Below, piece by piece: positions 27,101-42,100 of a DNA stretch of 64,000 nucleotides. This DNA is from Gnetum montanum. Taxonomy: Eukaryota; Streptophyta; Gnetopsida; Gnetales; Gnetaceae. Within the stretch, counting starts at the first letter, position 1. Each line of letters opens with the position of its first letter. The notes below the pieces were generated by a model. That model did not search any database. It saw only the letters and a program-made list of their open reading frames with translations, and was not told the DNA's origin. Location of the stretch: positions 234,066 through 298,065 of the forward strand of contig MNCI01020980.1 of the NCBI GenBank assembly GCA_015680685.1, given 5' to 3'. The position numbers and the translations under genes are program-made.

Positions 27101-30100
27101 CCTTTTCCGTACTGTACATTGCTTTTCTTGTTAATATAATCCCAAAATTTTCTCAAAAAAAATTCCTACATTTACTAACCCATTAGGGTATGTGGATGAT
27201 TTGATGATAATTTTTTTTAACTCAGATAATAAAAATATTGATTCACTATTGTATAAATTTGATCTGAGATGTTTATTAATTATCAAAACCATTAGAACAT
27301 TGATAGAATTGGTTTCCAGCCTTGTAATCCCAGTGTTTCCAATTCCTTGTTGCAAGCATCGTCTACTAGACCTTTTTGTTCTTTCATTGCTTTTCTTTTA
27401 ACTGGTAAAAACATTATTTTATCATTACTGACTTTAGATTTCACGTGTATTCAGGAATTTCTCAGTATCCAAAAAATCTATGTATTAATGAAAACTAGTG
27501 CTGTTTTCACACAATGTAGGATGATTGGCAGCTTCTTACATTCAGACACTAATTTCCTAAGGCTGTTTTCCAACATATCAATAAATCTGAGGATAAATTC
27601 CTTAAATTTATCGGAAACCCTTATAACAATTAATAAGTAACTGAACTCAACCAAAAAAAATGATAGAAAGTTTTACAAATGGGAATTTCACCTTTGTTTC
27701 TGAAGATAACAATGATAAGTTAAAAGTATGAGCAATGGCTTCTAAATTCACAGGCAAATTATCAGGGAAAGTGGCCTCTATCCAAAGTGCTGAGAGCATT
27801 TGAAATGTTTGATCCACACTAAGCTTTGTGGCACCCATTTCCTACAAAATCAGTTTAAATAAAAAAATTGTCAATCAATACTAAAAGGCCATATATCAAA
27901 TCCACAAAATATGACATTGAAGCATCAATCCAAGCAATCTGCTTACAATGTCCACTGGCTGATAACAAACATCTCTCAAATTCGCATTGCGAAAATTCAT
28001 CATAGTAAACCTAGGGGAACTTTTGAAACAACCATCTTGCCTCTCTTCACTATTACTTCTTTCCTTTGTCTCCCCAGATACAATGCAGCTAACCTTTTTA
28101 TCTTGTGGGCTCATCTTGTCCTTCCTTGCCTTTTCAGAAAATATAGTTCCAGAAGAAGTCACTGATGGATTTTTCAATAGTGTCCTCTTTGAGTCATGAT
28201 GAGCAAGTGTCCCATATGACTGACAATCAGAACTTACAGAAACAACGCCTGGAACAAGTATTATACAGAAAATTTGATGTGCTGCCACACGTGTTTCTGC
28301 ATCCCGATGCATCATTGCTTGTAATACTTGATGAAACAGTGTATCAGGAAAGCCCTGGAAAAAAGCACAGTCCAATAAGCAATCCTGCTAAATATCACTT
28401 ACATTTTTTTAAATGATAAATCAGTGATTTTTTAAGGGAAAAAAAGAAAAACACGATTCAAGAGGACCTTTGTAAGAATTAATAGTCCATTCTACAGGAT
28501 TTTAGGACCACTACTTGATAGAGATAAAGACACTAATTAGCATCCTCAAGGAGGTCCATCATATTTACCTATGAATTGAGTTTAGGAAACAATTAGGTCA
28601 TCAGGATTATTAGAGCTAACATCCTTTTAATTGTCACAAGTCACATAATCCTAAACATTAAAAAAAAAAAGGCATCCCAAGTTCATCAAACATTGCATTT
28701 AGAATTGTTTGGAAATTTCTTAGTATGGTTTACAAATCTTTCAAAACTCCAGAAGTGTAACATGAAAGTGCCGATGTGGGCATAAATGCAAAATGCAATA
28801 ATGCAAAACAAAGAAATGGGAAAAAACAAATATGAAGAAATTGCAGATAGACAAAGATCTAGCTCCTAATAGAGATGAATGGTGAAAGAGAACTCACATA
28901 GACAACCCCATTTTGTTGTTTTGGACAAAGCTAGGATGGTGATGAATAACGTGAAACAAACTAACATAAGACTAATGAACATCATGTTATAACTCATAGT
29001 CAAGAAATTATAAACAAGAAGCAAAGCTATTCAAAACCTCATACTTATAATCAAACTTTCTAAAAGTTAGAAATCTGATGTACCTGCTGGAGATAAGCCT
29101 GGTGCAACATGGATGCAACTATGTGAGAAAGAATTAGCATTGCTCCAATAGAAGCCCTTGAAGCAATTGGTGCAGTTGGTAACTTTTCAAGGGTCATTGC
29201 CATCATTGAATATATTGACTCTGGACATTGAATCTGTTATTCATAGGGAAAACAGTGATTATATTTATGTCTACCACTTTTGCAAAATAATAACTAGATG
29301 CAAGCTAAAAAAACAAAACTTTAAAACTTAAAATGGTACTCCCTATTCTTCATCATCATTCCCTTTTATCCCATCAATTTAAGGAAGGTGAGTGGTTTGA
29401 TGATGCGTTGCTCAGCTGGCTATCTACATGACTGAATTGAATTCCCTACTCAGCCTACTAAAATGTTATTTCAATCAAATGTACTATAGAAAGTAGACTC
29501 AAATGCTGTTCTGCCTGTCTTGTATAAGGCAGCATTTATTATTAAAATATTATTGTACCAAGCAGTCCGTTGCAAAAGTTTATAATCTTAACATCAAAAA
29601 AAATATTACAAACTTGGTGGTTCAAAACATAAACGGAGCTACACAGGTTTATTTCCAAGGTCGCTATGCTGAGACACTGGCACATGAGAGCATAAAAAAT
29701 TTACGTTCAAAGACTATGGCATCAAGTCGATGGCTACCCATAAAAATTTATCGTTAATTCATCTGCCTGTCTTAACAGGTTAACCCATGTTGTTGGGATG
29801 AAGGCACCAAGATGATGGCATAACCACTGTACCAGAGGATGTTGATGCATAAAGTAACAGGGAACAAGGGGCATACTGTTTTTACAAGCTCTGAAAGACA
29901 TTCCTCAACAGAATTCTGGAGAGACAAGTGCAAGTTGACCTCCTGCTGACCCACTACCTCCATCATGGCTTGAATGCTCTTCCGCAAATGTCTACATAGA
30001 TCATTTATCATACTAACTTCACAGACACTTGCTTTGGATCTGGTTTGCCTTGCAAGAACTGATGCGATTTTAACAATATCAGTTTTTATCTGAGGTTCAT

Positions 30101-33100
30101 TCACTATGTTTTTGTGGTCAAGGTGTCTGACAAGAGCTGCCAGAAGCAATTCGCTGTTTCCTGAAAAATGACTGATGAAATTAATAATAATAATAATAGC
30201 AATAATAGAATCCCAAAGACAATTCCTGAATTTAGTAAGATAGCGGAAAGACAGATAAACCAAAAAAGTCAGGTCAAACCTCTAGATTTGTATTTACTTA
30301 AAAGTCTTTCTTTAATGTCTGACTAATCTGAAACTGAAATTTTTTACTCATGTCCACTGAGGCCCCTTGAATCTATCCAACCAGTTTCAGAATTTCTTTT
30401 ATGGAATTTCTTACTTGTAATTTATGACTCAGTGTTACCTAGTAGAATCAAACTTGTGATCCAGGGTTACCAGACCAAGACCCTCACCACTATATCAAAC
30501 AGAACATTTCACATGCAATATATAAAATGACATCCTATTACAGCATTCAAGGCTGTTTCGTGCATGCATCATTAAACAAACCCTTAGTCTAAAATACTTG
30601 CTTCTCACTTTGAGGTAACTTTCTAGGGCTCTATCATATTCCATATAGGTAGGACAATACTTGATGTGAATGGTTGTCTACACACCCTTAATGCAGAACC
30701 ATTATGGGCTTAGTGGATCTGTAGAAGGAATCAAGTCTTCAAAAAAAACGATTTAGCTGGAATTTTTGGATTATAAATTATGAAATTAGCTTATCGGGTG
30801 TATGCTGATCCTACTCATATTGGAACTCTAGGAGTGGCTAATTTGTTTCAAAATCTATATGCAATTATGCATGCTACTTTAGGAGATGACTATTTCAATA
30901 TACTGCACTCCATGTTAGAATGGGAAAGAAATTTTACTCCGGTAACAGCCAATATTGTGGCTCATCATGTACTAGCACATTCCACACCAAAGGAATGAAC
31001 TTGAAGCACAAACAGTGATTCCTTCATTTGAACCCTAAATGAGCTGGTTGATTAAGCAACAGCAGAAGTAGCCAAGCAAGCAACTAACCCATGCTTAGCC
31101 TTAGAGTAACGCAATGCAGTATAATTACATTACATACTTAGTTGTAGCTAGTAGCTTACTTGCCTGCCTACTTGTATTGATTTGTGTTCCATATCGAAAT
31201 AACAAAACCTTGTTCGTATCTCTAAGGACACAGGTTTACACCTTTTCTACCTATATGGATATGAAAACGGATTGAAAACCTTTAAATGCAGCAAGTATAT
31301 GATCATTTGACACTGACAAGGTACACCCATGATTTCCATTACTGTCATACCTGTACTTTGCATTAAGTATGACATATCACAGAGAACAGAACCGGCCAAC
31401 CCATGTTCACCAGACCAGTGCTTTCCAGCATCAAAATACTGAAATATTGGCTCCAGAATGCATCGAACAGTTGAGGTTTCTTTAGCTAGTTGCACCATGT
31501 TTTTAATGCACTGTTGTGCCCACACCTTGGGATTCTCCATCTCTTCTCTGCATTGGATACGAAAAAAACAAAAACAATCAAATTTGTTAGAAAAATGAAA
31601 TAATAGCACCGGATATATTGATGGATCACAGCTTCTCTTTCATTTCACAATCATATAAACACTTAACCAACTCAGGAACAACTTCCAAATCAGAAGAATA
31701 AAATTCCTATCCAACTTTTATATCAAAGCATATCTTCCCAATTTCATATTTGCAACATATAAAAAACTAAACGCAATTACTTCTAGACAATGATTTTCAA
31801 CATGCATGGATGGCTGTATAAAAATACATGGATGACACTACAATGAATATACATGGCCATTAGACAAAACATTCTTGAGTGCAAAATTCATTTTATATAC
31901 TATCACTATTATCTGTAAAAAAAATACACAATAGTAAAATGTGCAGTAACATCCCAATCACCTGGAAAAAAAGAAAGAAGTTCCATCCATAATAAACAAA
32001 TTTTAATTTTTAAATATTCTATCATTTTGACCTGCAGTATTAAGATTTACTGCAGATTTGCAAGCACAAAACACCAACAGAAAAGGTGATAGAGACTCTG
32101 TTAACTAGAAGGAAGTAATACCTCAATCAGAACACAGAATACGGAATTTGGAAATTCCACTTGCTAATTAATAAATTAAGTTTTCTACATGTTCATGTTA
32201 TTGTTTTGTAGCTATTATATGCAGAACGAATAAATTAAGCAATCTCAAGACAACTCTATTTACTTTTAACTGATTTATCTACAGGAAAGATGTAGTTCAT
32301 AATGAAGAGTCACAATTGATTAGAGGAATAAGATAAGGTACTAATATGGAAAGAATGTGTAAAATGAGAACCAAGAACTTATAATACAACATAATGAAGA
32401 CTTGTAATAACATTTAGAAATAAACCAAAAAGCGGAAAAGATGATATCAACGGAAGAAGGTAATAAACCAGTTTCAAACATAAGATCAGCATGAACCGTG
32501 AAGTAACAAATCAACGAACCAGCCATCGAAGAAGTTTGTTATACACAGGCAAAGTCAAAGATACAGAGTATGATATTAATGATGCAGACTCCTGAAAGGC
32601 AAACCATCTCCAGGCTCAGTACAGCATACATACTATTACAGTATATGAAATCAGAGAGCTGTCTAGAGAGTGTGCTGTGAATATTTCCATGTCAAAGAAC
32701 AGAAGGCAAAAAAGCCCATACTGTGCATGCACCAAATATAAGATTCTGGCAAGAAGTTATAGACAGATAATAATCATAACTATATATAATGGTATGACAA
32801 TTACTATTCAAAGTTCAAAGCCTTGTAAACAGGCTAGAGTCAAGAAACTTCGAAGGTTTAAGTTTAACAACAAAATGTATAAGGGTCATTGAGTACAACC
32901 TAGCATTGAAGCTTGCTTGAAGATCTTAACTTCATGTATATCGTAAGCAGATAAGGTACTGGAATATGGCTGTTCTATAAAAAGGAAATTCTAGTTACAC
33001 TTATATCACATAAAAACAATTTTATTTTTGGTCTTGCCATTTCCATAGTGGATAATCTTTAGGTCAGTGGGCAACTGCAATTACCAACCACTGCGTCTAT

Positions 33101-36100
33101 TCTCCATAGCTCAAAAAATGATCATTTAAGACACGCTTGATATGTACCTATCAAAAATAGTAAAAGATGCTCCTATGAATTTAAGCATGGACTCATGCTA
33201 TAATGTACGTTGGATATGAAATGCATAAAACTACATTTTTTCCCTTTTTCTTTTTCTTTTTTTTAATGCTTTGGAGTCAATGGTTTGATTCAATCACTGT
33301 TAAATGTAGGCAAAGTAATGAATAGCGTGTGAAGAACATCTAAAATGTTGTGATCATCCCTTGGAAATTCTGGTGAGAGAATTACATGGTCAATTTGGAA
33401 GGATCTTTGAATCTTAATTTTATACTTTCTGGATCAAAGTTGGAGAGTGAATCCTTCACCATTCCCATAGTGCTTCTTCCTTCACATCTACGAACTTCTT
33501 CAACCCATGTATGATGCAAATCACCCCTATCAAAACCGTTGTCTTTTTCGTAGTTATCCAGTGTCACAGAAACAATCTGCAAGATGGTGTGACAAAAACA
33601 AAAAACCAGACACAATTAGTTGAGAGAGAGTTAAATTTCACCTATTATAAACATCAAATATGGTATCTTTACTGCTTCTTTTAAGAAGAAAACATGGGAC
33701 AATAGTTGTGTTTTCCTTTCAAAAATACAAAAATAAATAAAGCTACTGATCCAATTCAATATTGGAATAATGTTAACTACAACTACAAAACATTACATAT
33801 GGAGTCCAATCAGTTGTTGGAGAAAAACCATAAGCATGTAAAGAGGACTCAGCTACACCAACAGGAAGCCAAGAAATCATTAAAGAAAGAAGGATGAAAC
33901 AAACAGTATGCCAAAATACCACAGAACAGGAAGGATGAAATATAGTATTATCACCTATAGGCTCAATGCTCATCCCACCAAAGCGGGGTCTTGGAAGGGT
34001 CAGTGGATGAGTGAGAGCCTAACTTCTTTCGAGTGGTTGCAACCAAGCTCAAACCCAGGTCTTATGACTTGAGAAACAAGGAAGGATAAAATATAAAGAA
34101 GAGTAATTTAAATTTTTTTAAAAAAAAGCTCTGCAGTGTCATTTTCCATAACCAAGTTCCCCACCATAGTGACCAGGCTCACAGTGTACCAATCACATTC
34201 TAGTCCCAAAGCAATCACCCAACCATACACAAGGTGTAATACAACATTGGGCTAGCGATTAAACCTTGGGAAGCAAATAGGGACATAAATGAATGACATT
34301 ACAAACATAAAAACCATAAAGGACATGCCTCAAAAATGATAACCTTGGAAAATCAAACCCATTCAATCTCTACTAAGCATCAGTGAGTACAAAGGAGACC
34401 ATACTCTGCACACTTATTTATTACTGAGATAGTGTAATTGCATGGTGTGCTGTGGAAGGTTATCAGTGATCATGATGCCTGATTTACATCAAGGTTCTGG
34501 CAGACATTCCAAGCAGGGATAAGGACACAGCTGGACACGAGTTCAGCGTATCACCTGTAGATGGATGGCCAGACCAAGCAGGTTAATCAGATTCTTGAGG
34601 ACATGTTGAGGGCATGTGCTTTGCAGTATTGGGATAGTTGAGACAAGATGCTTCCATTAGGAAAAAATTGCTTACAATAACAATTATCAGGTAAGTTTGT
34701 AGGCAGCACCGTTAGGCCATGTCAGATGTCATTGTATTGGGATGCTATTGAGGATCACCAATGTGTGAGTCCAGATAGTCTATGATCGGTTACAAACGTA
34801 GTGGTTCAAAATACAGAGCAGGTCCAGATAGTCTATGATCGGTTACAAGCTGCCCAAGATAGATAAGAGACATATGTCAATAAACATAGAAGGCCATTGG
34901 AGTTCATTCTTGGGGATCATGTGTTTCTTCATGTTTCTCCCCTAAAGGGACTTATGTAATTTGGCTGGAAGGGAACTTAGCTCCAAGATATGTTGGCCCA
35001 TTTAAGGTAGTACAGAGGATTGGCAAGATGGCCTATCGGTTGGCATTCTCTATAGTTGGCAGATGTGCATGATGTATTTTATGTCTCTATGTTGAAAAGA
35101 TATGTGCCTGATAAGTAACATGTAATTGATTGGATAGATGTGCAACTGCAGCCTAATGCTTCATATGTGGAGATGCCAGTCCAGATTGTGGACCATATGT
35201 TGCAACAACTACACAGTAGACTTGTCAGATGGTAAAGCTATCGTGGAGCAAGCATCGATCTCAAGAGGCAACATGAGAAGTGGTGATAGATATGTGGGCT
35301 TCTCACCCTAAGATCTTCCAAGAGGAAGATTCTCAAGGGTGGAAAGTATAACACCCCTTTGTAGGAACCTGTGGTATATCATGATATTTCATTATGTGTG
35401 TGTGAATGGGTCTAAATAGTTGGCATATGTTATGAATTTTATGATGATGCATGAGGATATATTATATGTGATATTTGATGTCCCATTTATGATTACATGA
35501 CATAACTATACATACTTGATCTTGTAGGATGTGTTTGACAGATGTGTCTGGCAAGGATGGCAAGGATGGAGGATTGGGGACAAGATCAGCAAATCGATAT
35601 GTGTTTATGATTTATGCTTAGTGGTGTGCATTTATGCATTCATCATATATGACCATGTTTGGAGATACTTAGATTTATTTATGGCATACAGATGTGTAGT
35701 GTGTGAGATGAGCTTGTTATAGGTTTAATTGGTTTTGGATTTGGAGCTGCCGTGTGTGAGTTATGCAAGGTTGTGTGTTTGTGTTTCAAGTGTATTAGTT
35801 GGGATACAATTTTTACAGTCAAACTTATGAAAATACATTCTTTGTACTTGATATTATATTTTATATTTAAAACAAATATACCTTCTTTTTCTTATTCATG
35901 TCAATTGTTCCACTAAGCATTCTAAACCACTATTGTTGGTCTTGCTCTAAGTGCATCATGAGCTTGTGGGATTAATTAGGGTTGTTCAAGGGCTAGATTC
36001 AAGCCTGTTGCTATTTCTTGTGCTTGGGTCTAGGAGCTATTTGGGTTAGGACAAAGTTTTGCATGTGTTTTGGGCTTTCTATGGTCATATTGGACTTCTG

Positions 36101-39100
36101 TAGACTTCAGTAGTGATTGGTGGGTTTCCTTCACCTTTCTCCTGGTTCTTTTAGTAGATTCGTATGTTTATGCATGTGTATTAGACCTATGAGACAATGT
36201 GAGATATTTGGATGCTTGCATGTTGGTTTTGGTATGACTTTGCCCACATGTTGTGATGGTTTAATCATGTGATGTTTCAGGCACGTGTTGGCTTATGACT
36301 GGGCATTATGGGACTCGCCTAGGGGCTGTATGGACCCACTGCAGTGCTCTAGCAGGTTACCAAGTTGTGTTCCCCTGTTTTCCCAGAGTGCTTTGGCTAT
36401 TACAAGTATTTTTGTATATTTGACCCTACACAAACCAGGAGTCACAACTGTGGTCTAGTCACAGTATGTGGTTGTAGGTGCCTATGTAAACCAAGGGTCA
36501 CAAAGACCTCGTGGTCCTATCATGGTAAAAGTTTAGACATAACATAAGTTGCAATGGAATAACAGCTAAGTCATGGTGATTTAGGCTAGTGTACTACATT
36601 GCATGCGAGTCATGGTCCACTCATGGTGGTGGCCATGACCCCACCATGACTTGCAGTCGGGAGCTATGAAAGAGGAATTAATCTTTGGATTTCATGTTTG
36701 AGTAAGTTGCAAGCTACAGTGGTACTCACGGTTGAGACCATGACTCCACCATAGGTCGCAGTCAAGTCATGGTGGTGGCCATGACCCCACCATGACTTGC
36801 AGTCGGGAGCTATGAAAGAGGAATTAATCTTTGGATTTCATGTTTGAGTAAGTTGCAAGCTACAGTGGTACTCACGGTTGAGACCATGACTCCACCATAG
36901 GTCGCAGTCAAGTCATGGTGGTGGCCATGACCCCACCATGACTTGCAGTCGGGAGCTATGAAAGAGGAATTAATCTTTGGATTTCATGTTTGAGTAAGTT
37001 GCAAGCTACAGTGGTACTCACGGTTGAGACCATGACTCCACCATAGGTCGCAGTCAAGTCATGGTGGTGGCCATGACCCCACCATGACTTGCAGTCGGGA
37101 GCTATGAAAGAGGAATTAATCTTTGGATTTCATGTTTGAGTAAGTTGCAAGCTACAGTGGTACTCACGGTTGAGACCATGACTCCACCATAGGTCGCAGT
37201 CAAGTCACAGTTGAGTCATGATCAACTACCAGAAGTGTGAAAGAGACGGTTAAATTCTATAACAATCATAGCTATGTTTATATGAGACCTGGGATGTGTT
37301 TAAAAGGATAATGATTTATGTGTATGGCATTGGAATATGGTTGTGGTGATTTGGTGTATGTCACAGAGAGTCATGTAGCATAGGGTGCTTGTGACTATTG
37401 GTTCTGTCATGTGTTATGCACAGTATTGATGCTTGCTTACGATGCATATGGCTTGGTTGTATGTTGATTGTTGAGGACTAACCTAGCCTACTATTGCTTC
37501 CTGCTAAGTGTATGTATGGTGCAAGTTGCTTGTGTTGGTTGTTAAGGCTTAAGTAAGTTTGGCATGATACATAATTTTTATGACAATGCATGTAGCACAA
37601 GTTGCTTGTGGTCGGTCAACATGTGGAGCCAACACACTAGTTGGTAATGAGACACCGCAAAGAACATTGGATTGACCCCCACTATGTTACATCAATAAGG
37701 CTCCTATCTCAAGCCTCATCATAAGAGTGGAAGTGCATATGTGTAATTGTCCTTATAGCTAGTACATGGCATAGGTGTGTTCGTCCGTATGGCCAAACCT
37801 CAAGAAGGTTAGTGGTTGCAGGTCACGGGTTGAAGGGGACTAACACCAATTGGGATAAATAAAAGATTAATAAAAGACCTGTAGGCACTTCATTATAAAT
37901 ATTTATAATTATTAAGACACATGCTACACTTATGCAAAAGGCATGCTTTTAGGATCGAAGGGCTCATACGGAGCAAGGAATGCCCCTACACCCCTTTGAC
38001 TAATTGCTCACAACAGATTTCAGGTTTTCTATTGCACTCCTGATAGACGGGTTCTTTTCACCTTTCCCCCACAGTATTTCTCCAAGTGCAAACATATTAA
38101 TTGCCACATGGGTGTAGTGTATCCATGATTGATATTGCATGCATGGTCAGTCACAGCAATGTTGAGTGAGTTAGTGACTATGGTAGAGTATGACATGTTT
38201 GCACATTATATGACATGTTTATCCATGTTTACGTGACGTGTTGGAGCAAGAGGGTCTAGGGCTTAGTTGCATATCACGATTGGCTCGTGTGATAATATAG
38301 TCAAAGTTGTGAATTATGCACTAATTGATTGTACAAGGATTGTCATGTGTGTCTAATTGGATTATGCATAAGCACTTGTTGCTATGTGTTAGTGTTGCTG
38401 TGTAAAGATCTCCCACTTAGTTTATACTAAAACTATCTTATGCAAGTGATGGAGGTGAAGGTCCTAAAGAGCATCTAGGCTAATGGAGAGGATATTCCTA
38501 TGCGTATTTGTGTATTCTTGTATATGCTAGTGCATAAGATGTACTTATTTACTTACAGTTTTGGTATGGATATCTGTCAAGCAGGAATCTGCATCATGAC
38601 TTGTTAGTGATGTGTATTTGATGGCAAGGATATGGATACCACGTTGATATATTTTGAATAGGTAGTATTATATATGATGATTTAGCTGTTGGTTTGTACC
38701 TAGCAGGTTTGTTTTGAGATTTTTAATTTCTAGTAATTTCCTCCGCTCTGTTTATTGACCGGTTGTGTTTACCATTCTGTTTCTCCGATCATTAGATGAT
38801 TCTGGATGTTGGGATGGCTTAGCTTAGGTGCCATAGGTAGAGTGTTCCATTATTATTGGAAGTTCAGACAATGTATCGATTCTTCACAATGTATCTAATC
38901 AATAAGTATAGCAATAAGATCTAAGGAGATATCATTTGAAAGTATTAACTATTAACAAAAATTCCAAGTTTTGAGTTTCTATTACAATATAACATCGGTC
39001 AACAAGCTATCACAAAAAAAGAAGGGTCCATCAAACTAAATGACCAACAAAGTATCATGAAGGAAATATATAGCTGCAAAAATGGGGTATTAAAAAACTA

Positions 39101-42100
39101 GATACAATAACAAATTCAAAACATGCTCAGAAAATTGATAAGGAAAGGTTATTGAGAGATGGCACAATATGAAGTGAAGCTTCAGTTTTACTATAAAAAC
39201 GTTAAGAGTAGTATGCACCATGAAGCAAACTCTCTCCATGCAGTTATTCACACATCTATGTGGACACCAATTATTAGAGTAAAAATGAAATCACATCACC
39301 TTTGAGTTGAAACTGAAAGATAGAATAATATGCTGAAAGATAATAGAATATGCAGACTGTGCCTACTACAAGAGGTTGAAGATAAGCAGCATATATTATT
39401 GGTATACTGCAGAACTGAGTTCTTGAAAAACAAATGGCATATCTCAATATTTAAGCTATCAGCATTGGTTCTAGATCATTATAGATAAGAACTATTCAAA
39501 CTACATGAATATTGAACACAATAAATTTATTCAAAATTAACTGCTACCAATGTATTTTCTACAAAATAATTGGTCTGGCAGATCCTTTGGGTATATATAG
39601 ATATAACGAAACTACGGTTACAATTTCTTTTCAGGAGAACAAACCTTGTTATTTTAATATTTTTCTGAATTTTCAACACTTTTCCTATCTATCTGTTGAC
39701 TAACCAACACAAGCTAGTAACATACCAACCAGGTCAACTCACCAATACAACTAATTTTATGAAGTTTTGAACATTGGTTATATTGTCCACATATACAAAC
39801 TATATGGTATCTATCTGGCTATCCAAAATTCTTAATAAACAGTTAAAAACAAAGAATACTCACTTCATCAAAATCAGCAGAAATACTGGAACATTGAATC
39901 ATAAACCAGACCTGCATTTAATGCCAAACATATTAACAATTACATTTAATCACAATTAAATTTAACAGCAGTTAGCTCCCTTAAACTTGTTTCATGAAAG
40001 CAATTTCTGAATTGATTAATTCGCTACAACACTACATCAGTATTACAAGTTTTCTGTAGACATTAGCTAAGCACTACCATATAGATGCATTGAAACATAC
40101 CATGGCAGACAAAGCCTGAAGGCTAGCAACTCTTAATTGTCGGCTTCTGCCCCGATCTCTATTTTCACGAGCTAAGTCACAGACCTTCTTAATCATTCCA
40201 TTCAAATTGTGCATGTAAGTCCCATCTGTCTGCATATGCATTCAAGACATTACATAATTTGGTATCAGATGATTTCAATGACAATAAGAAGTAAAAAGTT
40301 ATTTAATTTATGTAAACAATATGATAATTAATATTTGCAATAATGTCAAAAACATTTAAATATTTTCCAAAGCAGTGACAGTATGTTTAAATGTTAAACT
40401 AATGATTTATTTTCGATAATGTATTATAATTTACTCAAAAATATATGCATATAGTAAAATGCTTACTTTACTAAAAATGTACTTTGCATCATGAAAAGAA
40501 ACACAATGCTGCAATATAACAAGTTAAAATCTAAGTAGAGCTGTAACACCACATCCGCACCTAAGTCATGCAACAACATCGTAGCAACCTCACAAAAAAA
40601 TACAATATTTCAGATCCACCTATATTCAACACTCCTTTCATTCATTCCACTAATTCATGCTAAATCAACTGTCATTACATACTTGGTACATGCATCTACA
40701 GTAATACACAACACATCAATGCAACTCAGATTTTAATCACAAAGAAGAATCATAGGTTATCCAACTAATCACCAACACATGCCAGACCCTAGGCTAACAA
40801 TGAATTTGTAGGAATTTAACCATTGCTTCATGCATCAGAATGTGGTTTCATGCTAGTATTATTCATGGCCCAGATAATTCATAAAACCATTTAAACAATA
40901 CCTAGCATGTATACATAAAATAACATAGAAGAGTGCATACAAGAAGTGTCATTCATTATACAAGTCATGAGCACATCAACAACACTAAGATGGAAGCTGT
41001 ACTAGAATGACTTTCCAGATGTCCATAAGATTGTAGTGATTATAGTTCAATAATGGCAGCTCAATGTACAAGGTACTCCTCAATACAGGGTTTTGCAAAA
41101 ATTCCAAAGTTTGAGACAGACAATTCTTACTTGAAAGCCACATAATACCTCAGACCAAAATCAAAGGAAATCTGCATGTTTACAGAATATTCAAGAAACT
41201 CAGATACATTTGTATGAGGAAGGTTGGACATAGCAATCATCAGAAACAAATATGAACTATCTTCAAGGATTTTAACATCAGGAAAAATAGTTCTAGAGTC
41301 AAGAATCTAGAATGACCTAGCTTGCTTTTGGACATGACGGTTACAGATTTTTTTCATATGTATTGTTCACTGCAACATAAGAGGAATTGGATAGCAACAT
41401 TAAGAAATAGCAATGGGGACTTAGTACATGAAGTAAAAGGTACGAAGTGAAGGGTATTGCAATAATTAAGCTTCAATTTTACGACCATTTTTTTTAACTT
41501 AGAGAGATCATATTCCAGATGAGCAGCATATGGAAGAAATTATACAAAGTATCAACCACCATCTATCACATTAGGATATCCTATTGTTGAACCAAGGCCC
41601 TACCGTAGAGGAAATGCAGACAATGGTTTTCTCCATGGATTCCTTTAGGGTGCATTTGGTTAGATGAGTCTTCAAAAGCTACCTTTGTGGATTAGACATG
41701 TTCTTTGGTTTTGTGTGGATTTGTGGTGATTTAGCAAGTGATTCTTGATGCACCCACCCAAGACACCCACTTCCATTGATTTTTAGATTCTTTCCAGATT
41801 TCAATTGTAGAGGTATAAACTAGAGCAATTCATGAATCCTTGAATTTAGCATCTGCCATGATTCAATATCTATAGATTCAAGAAACCAAACACATCCTTA
41901 AAGCTCTAGGTATGGATAGATTTTTGTTTGGCTTTTATAAACATTTTTGGAATGTTATTTAGAAGCATATTTGTGATGTTGTAGGGACCATCATTTGAAG
42001 GGATAGTAAAATGCTTGTTTTGCAAGTCATGAGACCTGGGTTCAAGCTTGGGTCCAGCAACTCAAAAGAGATTAAGCTTTTGCTCATCCATTGTCCCTCC

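Larger units (their letters stand above)
21814..27160 (+). mobile_element. Near full-length, inactive L1-type LINE in EFR3 intron 12
   Basis: About 5.35 kb bounded by a 13-bp target-site duplication and ending in an A run (27154-27162). It carries, in order, a GA-rich 5' end, ORF1 with DUF4283-like and zinc-knuckle regions, an apurinic-type endonuclease (from 23191), reverse transcriptase (about 24440-25830) and a zf-RVT-like C-terminal region. The DNA is richer in GC than the surrounding intron. Many stops, mostly TAG where CAG or TGG would be expected, and several frameshifts disable it, consistent with cytosine deamination after insertion. It lies antisense to EFR3, and the small exon 13 is only 244 bp from its left TSD. 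Confidence 0.9.
30161..31350 (-). other. EFR3 intron 8
   Basis: 1.19 kb with a TAA/TAG-rich microsatellite-like stretch near 30180-30205, a tRNA-like SINE head (30425-30505, -) and a 72-codon open frame (30780-30998, +) of unknown origin. Confidence 0.75.
33577..39863 (-). other. EFR3 intron 6 (6.3 kb)
   Basis: Holds a SINE copy (33949-34090), a Ty3/gypsy 3' end (34455-35346), presumed LTR DNA from 35347 with a 4 x 146 bp array, and unassigned AT-rich sequence from about 38850 to 39863. Confidence 0.8.

Noticed and set aside
30425-30505. Possible tRNA gene
   Set aside because: A- and B-box-like text is present but clover-leaf pairing is weak and similar heads occur in repeats, so a SINE remnant fits better.
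36621-37204. CRISPR-like array
   Set aside because: Units are contiguous 146-bp copies without spacers, in a plant nuclear context.
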